A stretch of 64,000 nucleotides of DNA from Beta vulgaris subsp. vulgaris (taxonomy: Eukaryota; Streptophyta; Magnoliopsida; Caryophyllales; Amaranthaceae). Shown piece after piece: positions 55,255 through 64,000 of the stretch. Under the pieces are notes generated by a model. That model did not search any database and was not told where the DNA came from. It was given only the letters and a program-made list of their open reading frames with translations. The stretch's first letter is position 1. Every line of letters begins with the position of its first letter. Where the stretch lies: contig NC_079206.1 of assembly GCF_026745355.1 (NCBI RefSeq), positions 27,329,617 through 27,393,616 on the forward strand, given 5' to 3'. Both the position numbers and the translations under genes were made by a program.

Positions 55255-55888
55255 CAAACCCTAAACCAACCCCTGCCCACCACCCCCCCAACAACCCCCT
55301 CCCCCGCAGCCGCGCCTCCCCCTCCCCCACCATCCCTAGCCTGAATCCCCTCTTCTCCCCCCTACCCCTTCGAACTTAGTCGCTCCCCTTCCCCTGTAGC
55401 AAAATCGCGAATTATTCCCATCGTTGACGAGTGAGGATTTGGTGTTTACGAGTGTGTCGATGAGAGTGAGGGAGGATTTGATGGTCAGAAGCTGGTGTTG
55501 AACGTGAGAAATTTCGGTTGGTATTAATGAGTGCGTCGATGAGAGTGAGGGAGGGGGAGGCGCGAGGGAGGTCGAGGGGAGGGGGCCTGCGTGGGGGCTG
55601 CGGGGGAGGGGAGCTGGTGCGGCTAGGGTTGAGTTAGTGTTACTTAGGGTTTACTTAGGATATTTAGAATTAATTAGGGTTTTTAGGGTTGATTAACGTT
55701 AATAATTAAATGAGTTAACCGTCGTTAGTCAATAAGGGCATATGGATGTTTTTTTTAGAAAGTCGTGGGTATATGGTGATTTCGAAAAAAAATTTTGGGG
55801 TACCTGGTGAATAAAAAAAAGTCAGGGGTATTTGGTGAAAAAATCGTTAAATATAATACGAAGGAGTACTACTTTATTGCTAGTATTT

Positions 55889-57247
55889 AAGGGGGCATTT
55901 GGTTTCTATGGGGTAAAGAGAATGAAATTAAGAAAGGGTTAGAAGGGCAAAGGAAATCAAAACCCTTCGATTTAGAGTGGTGTTTGGTTAATATAATGTC
56001 AATCGTCTTTCTTCCTCCTTTTATCCTTCTCCCATCATAGCACCATCACTCCTTCCTCTTTTGCTGTTCCCCTGCCGCCTCCCCACCCAAGTAACGCCAC
56101 CTTGTTACCCCCTTCCCTTTTCGCTGTCTCGTGTTCCCTGTCCCTCCCCTGAGCCGCCGCGTTCACCTCGATCCTCCCCTCCCTGTGCCGCTCTGTCGTG
56201 CTCACTCCCTCCCCTGCACCGTCGTTTTGACCCCCTCAATGCACCTCGTTGTCGCTTTCTCCCCACCTCTTCTCTACGCTGTCGCTTTCTCCCTCTCCCC
56301 TGTGCCGCGCGATCGCTTTCTCCCCCTCCCCTTCTACGCCGTCGATTTCTCCTCTCCCCTTCTCTATGTTGTCGCCTTCTCTCCATCCCTTTCTCGCTGC
56401 TGGTGCGTTGTTCTTCCAATTTTTTTTCTAAGAGTTGCCTTGTGGGTTAGTGGTGATTTAGGTGGTGGATGATAGTGATGTTACTCAACGGCTGGTTTGC
56501 GGTGGTAGGGTGTGTTGAGGTGGAGGTGTCGAGTTATGGTGGTAAGGTGCATAGGTGGTGGTGGTTGGGTGGTCAGATATGGTTGAATGGTTGGGTGTTC
56601 AGATGGATGGTCAAAGACATGGTCAATTATGAGTCAAAGAAAGGGTAAGTGAAATCCTTAGGAGTGGGTTAATAAAATTAGAGGACTTTAAAGATAAAGA
56701 AAGGATAAAAAATTGAGTTTTTTGCGGGGATATACCAAAGTAATAGGGCGTTTTGTGGAGATATACCTCACTAAAATTTTTTTGTCGGGATATACCAACC
56801 TAAATTTAAGTTTTGTTAAAAGGTACCAAAAACACTATTTTTGGCGAGAAAGTCAAATTTACAGCTTTTGACTTGCTTAATTACTCTTTGTATAGTGTGT
56901 GACATTCAATTTCTTCTATTACATTCATTTTCCTCCAACTTCCTCACTGTCACTTTGTGGCTCACTCGCGAGTTCCTACCAAGTCAAGAGTCGAAAATTT
57001 GACTTTTTCGCCGAAAATAGTGTTTTTGGTACCTTTTAACAAAACTTAAATTTAAGTTGGTATATTCCCACAAAAAAAAATTAGTGAGGTATATCTCCCA
57101 CAAAATGCCCTATTACCCTGGTATATCCCTGCAAAAAACTCTAAAAAATTTCATTAATTTGAACAAACAAATAATAAATAAGAGAATCAAATTCCCTCAT
57201 TCCTTAATCCCATATCCTTGCCACACCACCCCAACCAAACGTCCCCT
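55889..57247. mobile_element. hAT-like element (8-bp TSD TAGTATTT) with nested MULE MITE, upstream of the RRM gene
   Basis: Left end AAGGGGGCATTTGGTTTC; right end reverse complement AGGGGACGTTTGGTTGG. TAGTATTT flanks both sides (55881-55888, 57248-57255). The interior contains C/T-rich sequence (56040-56430) and the nested element at 56715-57141. The element ends about 160 bp from the RRM gene start, so it may reach into that gene's promoter. Confidence 0.68.
56715..57141. mobile_element. Fold-back MULE MITE, TSD TAAAAAATT
   Basis: Starts GAGTTTTTTGCGGGGATATA and ends with its reverse complement. About 165-bp arms are largely complementary (GGTACCAAAAACACTATTTT pairs with the mirrored text near 57030). 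TAAAAAATT flanks both sides (56706-56714, 57142-57150). Nearly all of the 427 bp would fold back into one long hairpin. Confidence 0.92.
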
Positions 57248-57409
57248 TAGTATTTTCATCGAAGTTGTCGTCCACTTTGAGTTCACTCGTGCACTATAAC
57301 TTCCATCTCCATTTCGGCATTTCCAGAAAATTTTTCAACAAAAGCGCCAAAAATATCACCCTACCAGTAGTCAGTAGCAAACACCGCAACACGCACTCGG
57401 CACAATAAG
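57248..57409 (+). promoter_or_regulatory. Remaining proximal promoter / 5' UTR of the RRM gene
   Basis: Only about 160 bp separates the hAT-like element from the ATG. No canonical TATA box is visible; ACACCGCAACACGCACTCGG suggests a GC-rich leader. The upstream control region has therefore been replaced or displaced by transposon sequence. Confidence 0.4.
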
Positions 57410-60400
57410 ATGCCGCCAAGAGGCCGTCCACGACGCGCCGCTGCCCAAAAAGCGGCGCTTAAACCCTCCACTCCTCCAACAGAACCCGCCGCAGAAGAAA
57501 ACACCGTTAAGGAGCAACCACTCGTCGAGGCTTCGTCATGCGACGTCGTTTTAGGTACCTCCTCCGAATCTCTAATCTCCGGTACATCGGAAACCGTCTC
57601 CGTGCATGAGGACGACGTCGTTTTGGAAACCCTAGCTCCAGTTGAGGATACTGTTAAGGGAGACGGCGTTGTTGTTGTTGCTGATGGCGGTGCCAGTATT
57701 GCTAGTAGTAGTGGCAATGTAGGGAAGGTGAAGAAGGTGGTGAAGAAGACAGTTAAGGTTGTGAAGAAGGTGATTAAGAAGGTTCCTAGGAAGGTTGTGA
57801 AAGATGAGGTTGCGCCGAAAGGTGATCAATTTGATAAGGCTAGTGGTGATGTTAATTCGATGCCGGAAGCTATTTCGACGATTGCTGATGATATAGTTAG
57901 TATTGGTGATCAATTAAAGGTGGAAAATCATGTTTCTGATGGTTTGGCCAGTGTGAAAGTGGAGGAGGGAGAGAAGGAGGTCGAGGAAGATGTGATTAAG
58001 AAGGTTCCTAGGAAGGTTGTGGAAGAAGAGATTGTGGCGAAAAGTGATCAACTTGATAAGGCTAGTGGTGATGTTGATTCCATTTCGAACACAAAGTCGA
58101 CTTTTGGTGACGGTTTAGTTAGTATTAGTGATCAATTGAAGGTGGAAGATCATGATTCTGAGGGTTTGGTTAGTGTGAAAGTGGAGGAGGGGGAGAAGGA
58201 GGTCGAGGTTGAGGTCAAGGTCGAGGAGAAGAAGGATGATTTAGAAGGAGTTTTTAAAGGTAATAGTGAAGGAGTAAAAGAAAGTGAATTGATGGAAGTG
58301 GATAATGCTGCTAATAATGAGGGTGTTGTGGAGGAAAGAGGTGGAGAATGTGGAAAGGAAGGTGTGCATTTGGGAAAGGAAGAGGAGAGGGAGGGAGAAG
58401 AGGGGAAGTTGTTTAGAGGGGAATTGGAGGCGATGGAGCGAAGGAAGCGTAGGAAGACAGAAATTTTTATTGGTAGGTTGGATAAGGATGCTAAGGAGGA
58501 AGATATAAGGAAGGTTTATGGAGAGGCTGGTCATATTGTGGATTTGAGAATGATGATGAATAGCAAGACTGGAAAGCAATTCGCCTTTCTGCGTTATTCG
58601 TCTGCAGAAGAGGCGAAGAGGGCTTTGGAAAAGTTTGCCAAAGTAGAGGTATTTGTTTTTTTATTTGCTTATTTGATTCATTTGCTGTTTGGCTGCTGAA
58701 TGAAGGGAAAGTGTGTTGTTTGTGGAATATTTCCTGCTGGTTGTTTGTGAGACCTTATCGAATTTTCTATATATGGACTGCTGTTTTAATGCTTATGATT
58801 AGAATTTGGAAGTCTAGACAGTGGTTTAACTATACTGACTTTTATTATGTACTTAGAATTATAGAATACTCATGGCTTGGGATCATCAATTGTGAATATA
58901 TATGTCCTATTGTATGTTTGGTTTATCTGACTGTTGCTGCATCTTGGTATGTGGGGAGCAATAAACTTGTTTTTAGGATTTTTTGGAGCTTATCTAAGAG
59001 AACCTATGCTTTTGGGATGAGTAGCTTTAGATGTAGTAGCTCCATTTTATCTTTGGTATTAGTAAAGAGAGATATAGAAAAGAAGAATATATTTGATGAA
59101 ATGTAAGTTATTCTTTGTAAATCAATTGAGTTAGAGGAAAGAAAACAATATACTCCATAAAAGAGATAAAAAAGGAGTTAAAAGGGGAAAGCAGTAACTA
59201 CTTATATTCCTGGTAACCAAGATGTATAGAACCCGTAAGCTCAACAAGGACTACGGTTTCCAGTTACTATCTATTCCAACATATAAAACAAGAAAAATTT
59301 CTGGCTACATTTATTTTAAGCCTGAAACCTACCTACCTTGCACTCCCATCTCTAATTATAATATTTGCTACTTGCTAACTTCTTCCTGTAATTCTATTCT
59401 GTTTCTTACAACAGAATAACAGCTTTTGTAGAAATAGTGCCTATAAGATCATGTAATCATACTGATTTGTGGAACTAGTGAAATCCTAGGTATATGAATG
59501 AACATGTTTTTGATTGATGAAGGTGAGCCTAGCTCCACCTGGCTGTGGTAATTGCCAATTACATTATGCCCACTCTCTGGGAACCCTAGCACTGCAGTTC
59601 ACCATATCTCGACTGGAAGAGTACTTTTGTATAGTCTGTTTTGTTCCTGTGCAAATTTAAATGTATTTTGGTATTGTATGATTTCTGACTGTAAATTCAC
59701 GTGATTAAAGATATGCGGTAAAGAGTGTGGTGCTTCTCCTGCTGAGGGCAATGATACTATTTTTCTTGGTAACATCGACAAGAAATGGAAGGATGAGGAT
59801 GTACGTCTCTTGCCATTTATAATCTCAACTAGCTTACTTTTATGGGTGGCTTGACTAACTGAATTATGTTTGGGTAGGTTGTCAAATTGTTAAACAAAAT
59901 TGGAATTGACAAAATAGACAAGGTCACAGTTATGATAAATCCAAATAACAGAGAATGCAATCGTGGGTTTGCGTTTGTTGAATTTGAAACCATCAAGGAT
60001 GCTCAGGTCGCTTATACGAAACTTCAAGAGAAAGGTGTATCTGGGAAGAATCAGAGATTAAAAGTTGCTTGGGCTGAACCTTTGAAGGAGCTTGATGAAG
60101 AAGAAATGCTAAAGGTATGTTAATCTGTTGATGCTATTGATGGAAAGAGACTTCCAAGGTTTGGCCTAATGACCAGTAAAGTTGAGCTATTGAGTTTTCA
60201 TTAGCATGTGTAGGAATGGTTTTGAGCACTTTAATTGCATCTTCATTTTTTAATGGATAGTTGATAGATCTTCTAGAAATTGAGCATGACTGTTGGTGGT
60301 TTAATTAACACTTTGCAGGTCAAAACCGTGTATGCTGAGTTCATACCATCGTCTTGGGATGAAGAGAAAGTGAGAGATTCTTTTAAGAAGTTTGGGGAAA

Positions 60401-63400
60401 TAGATGATGTCGTTCTTGCCCGGAACTTAAAAACATCCAAGAGAAAGGACTTTGCATTTATTCGCTATAAAACCCGAGTTGCTGCTATCGGATGCATTGA
60501 ATCATTTGGTCATGAGTTAAGAGATGAAGATGGAACTAAGGTTTCTGCCCTTATGCTAACAGTTTGTTGATGCTTACATCAATATCTGGATTTAACAATT
60601 TTGTGTAATTATGTTTTTTATAGGTAAATGTGAAGGTATCCCTTGCTAAACCAATGACAAAGGGAAAGAAAAAAACAGACGCACATCCTGTTGTTAAGGA
60701 GGCCCACATACCAAAGCCAAAAACCATCCGTAGTGAGTTAATGTTGTACATGTCAATCAATTACTTGCTTGAGAGAATTAAGATGAAGGATGTAGTTGTA
60801 GGCTTGTAGCAAATCTGTTGATTGAATATTGCGTGATTGATCAGCTAATTGCATTTATAAGATTTTTGATAATATTAATAAAATTCTAAACATAGTACTA
60901 ATATAAATTATAGGGGAAAAGTTGTCAGATCCTACCTAAATCAACTTTTTGTGAAAAACTACCCTAAAAGATGAAATTTGTGAAAAGCTCCCATTACATT
61001 TTGTTGCAAATCACTGCTTTTGGCGTAATTCCAGATCTTTGACCTTCGCGGCATATTTTTCTTTGATGAGGCCTCCCCCCCTTTCCCTCCATATCTTAGC
61101 TACTTTGAACTCCCCTTTTCATTCTTCTGTCCCACTGCTTTAAAGCCTCCCACTCGTACTCTCTGTCCAAAAACTGCTTTTTTTTTGGTTTCTTTTGTTC
61201 CCTGTTGCATTATCTGTAGTCTCCACCTACAGTCCTACTCAATCTATAGTTCTAGCAGTCTGTCAACAGTCATCAAATCTTCCATATCAGGCTATCAGCT
61301 ACCTCCCAAACCCAAGCAGCAAAAGGGTAATGCAGCGAAACATGAAGATCACAAATGAACTTGAGCTCCTAGGGAGCTTGCAACTACACCCCCTATACAC
61401 TTTTTGTTGTTTCCTTTAAGAGGTTGAGTTGCTTTACAGAGAGGCCACACAGACACTCTAACCTTGAGATGAACCAGGACCTTCAGAAGCTTCTTCCAAA
61501 TGAACCCGTTGACAACTGTCAATGATGCTGCCATGCTACATATCTTCCTAAAACGAGCAAAATGGTATGCTATTTTGACGGAGTAGTTGCCATGTTTAGT
61601 GAATACCCACACTAACTTATTACCAGCTATGGGTGAGCATGAAGGCAATATATAGCTAAGAGTAGATTCATATGATTTATTCAGGAATTGGATAGAGGGA
61701 GTAAATGTGAAGCTTGGAAATAAGGGAACTAATGAAAAGAATGGGGGAGTTGAAAATCAGCTAAAAAATGGAGGGAAAAGGGCTCATCAAAGCAAAGATG
61801 CATGGTGTGACTGGTCAACTCGGAGAAAAGGTCAATAGCCCAAAATCCACCCAAACGTAGTGTTTTGCAACAAAAGATATTTGATAAGGTAGTTTTCCGG
61901 AACTTTTCTGATAAGTTAATTGTTCACATTAAGTTATTATAGTAGGTAGTATAATAATAATAATTTATCATGATGTATTAAAATGTTACTGTAGGTTGAT
62001 GGTAAAGGACTATAAAGACACTCTGTGAAGATTATTAGAGATGAACATGCAATAGTTTCATGACCTATCTCATGTCAAGGCTAATGTTTAGAATTTGAAA
62101 TTTGAGCAGTTGGGCTATTGATTATTTAGCATTGAAGCATTTTTAGAGCACTTACAAAATCGTGTATCCAAGACATATTGGCTTCTGTCAATTAGAAGTT
62201 TTCTCATTCTAACAAGAGCTATAGTATGAGGAATCTGTTCAGCTGCTTTTGATACTTGGATTTTTGTTCAACTCCTTTTTCTTTGCCTCACTCAGATTCT
62301 TGCCACCCTTGTGCATACCTAATACCTATTTCAGACTTTTATCTGATATTGTAGCCGAGATTCTACTTTTAAGGTGTAGATAAACTTTTGGATAAACCTG
62401 TCGTATTCATAACTGGTAATTTTCCAGCCTCTCTTTATGACTCCTTGGGCTTGATCTATTCGCTGACAAGCCGTTGTTTCTCTCTGTGCTGGAAATCGGC
62501 AACTCTCAGCTCTCTCTCTCTCTCTCTCTCTGTGTAGCTATCTGGTAATACTCTCAGCTTTGAGCTGCTTAATAGCTTGTATGTTATTCCTTTTGTCTCT
62601 TCACTGCTGATGATAAATGTTGATGGGTTGTATATATATTAGTAACTATGCCCTGGTGAAGTCCCGAGTGATTGTTTATATGTGCTCTTGTATGGACAAA
62701 AAACCATCTGCTAAATGCAATAGGTAGGCAATTGGGCCAAGACTTTTGGAATACAAATTTGGATTCTAATATGTAGCATAGTCACTAGTTAGTTTATTGG
62801 GAGCTGGACAACTTGGGATTACTATCATATTATAGACGATGCTTCCTTTATACATATCTGAACACGGGACAACGTCTCCTTGTCCTAGAATTTTGAGCCT
62901 TTACTAGTTACATGTGGACACATACCTTTATCCATCACCCAAAATGAGTTCAGATAACGTAGTTATGTAGGCATAGATTACAGTTGAAGGAAGGATTTTG
63001 CAATCTATGGTTTAAGTTACCTGTAGGATGGGAGGTAGAAGTGATATTTTTGCAATATCTGGAGCCAGTCTTCTTTTTTCATTGACATTCTCTTGTTGTG
63101 GAGGACTGGGAGTCTGTTGAGGAATCAGCTGCCTCCTCAGTTGCTTTGTTATGATTGCTATAGGCGATGTAACTCTGAGTTATTTAGAAGTTGCCTGCCT
63201 TTTGTATTGTCGATCTACCATGTATTTTTGCCCATTAAACAGAGGTGTTTTTTTTGGCTAATAATGCACATAATTCCCATATTGTATTTAGGTTCAATTG
63301 GTGGATGTTCATAGAAATGTATCTCTCAATGTCTAGTGTCCTTATGTTTGTCGATATATGTTATATATTGATAATTAATCGACAATGATGGGTGGATATA

Positions 63401-64000
63401 TCGACTCTATACAGGTAAAGTTAGGCCAAGTGATCAGCGATACAGGACACAGCCAAATGTACCTCATTATGGTATTCAAATTCCTGAGATGTCTTCTACA
63501 AATGTGGAATTAGTCCGATTGTTGAGGGAGCAAGCTTCCGGGAGGCCGCCACATGCAAGCTTAAGAAACAGTAATCATATTCTTTCTTGGCTGTAGTATC
63601 AAAGTCTTGCATTGCATCTTTAGCCAAAGATATGAATTTGGCTGGATATATATTTCTAGCATTGTCTGGAAACTCTCTTTAAGTTTTTTGTTTCCGAATA
63701 AATATGCTTTTCACTATTTGCCATCGGTCCCAAACTGTAGATGAACTTTAAAGTTATGCATTTTTTTTATGGCATGAAGGATTTACATGGAGAGAGCTCC
63801 TGCCAGCTCTTATGTGACTAACAAACATCTCCTCCAATACATGTTAAGAGATGAATCACATGGATGTATACTGAAGAAATAACAAGAAGCATATAACTTA
63901 GAAGTAAAAAATCAATACTAAAAACAATAGGATGTATGAGTAAATAACAGCTTCCAATAGTTTCCTTTTCAGCACCAAAAAAGAAGGAAGCTTCCTTTTA
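57410..64000 (+). CDS. hnRNP-Q/R-like RNA-binding protein with three RRMs (6 exons seen, 3' end outside window)
   Basis: Exons are 57410-58648, 59711-59800, 59878-60114, 60319-60540, 60624-60732 and 63415-63570, with GT/AG borders and matching phases (0,0,0,0,1,1). The gene continues past the window end. Residues 1-10 (MPPRGRPRRA) carry an AT-hook-like RGRP. A long acidic and Lys/Val-rich segment follows (to about residue 340), including a 74-residue internal duplication, then a basic cluster (ERRKRRKTE). RRM1: TEIFIGRLDKDAKEEDIRKV with KQFAFLRY. RRM2: DTIFLGNIDKKW with RGFAFVEF. RRM3: KTVYAEFIPSSWDEE with KDFAFIRY. The nearest plant types as I recall are the LIF2/hnRNP-R-like group and the acidic-N-terminal RRM protein typified by At2g44710. 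Likely a nuclear RNA-binding protein; targets unknown. Confidence 0.85.
57770..58213. repeat. Tandem duplication of 222 nt (74 codons) in the RRM gene
   Basis: Two in-frame units, 57770-57991 and 57992-58213, each starting VIKKVPRKVV. They share DKASGDV, ISDQLKVE or IGDQLKVE, and SVKVEEGEKEVE. Identity is high but not complete, so the duplication is old enough to have diverged. Confidence 0.85.
58649..59710. other. Intron 1 of the RRM gene
   Basis: About 1.06 kb, T-rich. No transposon structure or ncRNA recognised. Confidence 0.6.
60910..61920. mobile_element. Possible TIR element in the RRM gene intron
   Basis: The left phrase GGGGAAAAGTTGTCAGATCC, then GAAAAACTACCCTAAAAGAT, is echoed in inverted form on the right (CAAAAGATATTTGATAAGGT, then AGTTTTCCGGAACTTTTC). 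TTTTGTTGCAAAWCACTR-type words occur near both ends. No clear target duplication, so class is uncertain; a diverged MULE is the best guess. Confidence 0.4.
61349..61690 (-). pseudogene. LINE-type reverse-transcriptase zinc-binding (zf-RVT) fragment
   Basis: Minus-strand translation NKLVWVFTKHGNYSVKIAYH, then GFIWKKLLKVLVHLKVRVSV and WPLCKATQPLK, matches the pattern of the zf-RVT region of plant LINEs (LVW..TK.G.YSVKSAY...WK.IW.L..P.KVR.F.WR). Cut off at both ends. It lies inside the possible TIR element, so may have been captured by it. Confidence 0.55.
63571..64000. other. Intron 6 of the RRM gene (incomplete)
   Basis: Starts GTAATCATATT after codon phase 1. No exon can be confirmed in the remaining 430 bp, and the next exon is beyond the window. 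Confidence 0.45.

Larger units (their letters stand above)
46659..55846. mobile_element. Composite MULE (MULE C) of 9.2 kb made of nested insertions, TSD TTAAATATA
   Basis: Left end CGGTTTTTTCACCAAGAATA (46659) and right end GGGGTATTTGGTGAAAAAAT...CG (55846) are inverted partners of the MULE B family. Identical TTAAATATA flanks it (46650-46658 and 55847-55855). The inner arms (46659-46918 and 55260-55846) keep MULE B words (CCCTTAATGACTAACGATGG, TTAACTCCGTTAG). Nearly all of the middle is a solo-LTR insertion with its own inserts. Net MULE length is about 850 bp. Confidence 0.88.
60733..63414. other. Large intron 5 of the RRM gene, partly transposon-derived
   Basis: 2.68 kb. Its first part (about 60910-61920) looks like an element with degenerate inverted ends and an inner zf-RVT fragment (see below). 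The rest (61921-63414) has only a CT microsatellite at about 62510-62532 and no other feature. Confidence 0.55.

Noticed and set aside
56061..56472. Ser/Pro/Leu/Arg-rich ORFs on both strands
   Set aside because: C/T-rich low-complexity sequence inside the hAT-like element.
58711..59106. 131-residue ORF in RRM gene intron 1
   Set aside because: Between well-supported exons, in T-rich intron sequence, with no homology pattern.

Overview
This is nuclear DNA of a flowering plant. It has intron-split genes with GT/AG borders, plant-type TATA boxes, CACTA, hAT, Mutator-like (MULE), Harbinger-like and Stowaway transposons, and two large Ty3/gypsy LTR retrotransposons (Tat and Athila lineages). A eudicot is likely; Caryophyllales is only a guess from element types and gene flavour.

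Host genes. Two related RTM2-like genes (HSP20-like domain plus C-terminal membrane anchor) lie on the + strand at 4308-5601 and 41595-42635. They share an exon layout, a phase-1 intron and promoter similarity, so they look like a tandem duplicate pair pushed about 36 kb apart by transposons. Next, on the minus strand (45540-43203), is a tryptophan/tyrosine-permease-type transporter whose last transmembrane segment is in a separate small exon. At the right end (57410 to beyond 64000) is a three-RRM hnRNP-Q/R-like RNA-binding protein with a long acidic N-terminus carrying an internal 74-residue duplication. Exon-like pieces of an unrecognised minus-strand gene flank the first retrotransposon.

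The gap between the two RTM2-like genes is almost all nested elements. A Tat-lineage retrotransposon (6533-31108, TSD ACAAT) carries gag, protease, RT, two RNase H domains, integrase and an antisense ORF. It was split by a 13.6-kb Athila-lineage element (16904-30503, TSD GACAC). To its right is a decayed CACTA element with a TNP2 transposase (from 32047), itself invaded by a small CACTA (33791-35303, TSD TTG) and a hAT (37242-38384, TSD ATCTTGAC). Then come a GRF-zinc-finger ORF and a MULE (39763-40908, 9-bp TSD).

Right of the transporter is a second nest. A MULE (46659-55846, TSD TTAAATATA) contains a probable solo LTR, which contains a CACTA carrying a captured 5' piece of a GH17 beta-1,3-glucanase gene, a second related solo LTR in opposite orientation, and a Harbinger-like element holding a Stowaway MITE. 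A hAT-like element containing a MULE MITE then lies directly upstream of the RRM gene.

The most unusual signal is a set of short GC-rich inverted repeats (GGTGCG-CC-CGCACC). They are arrayed 12-13 times in each LTR of the Athila element and 10 times between its pol region and its downstream ORF, with unrelated spacers and at least one unit showing paired changes in both arms. Nearly all the retroelement ORFs are broken by stops and frameshifts. Every boundary and TSD was read by eye and no searches were run.
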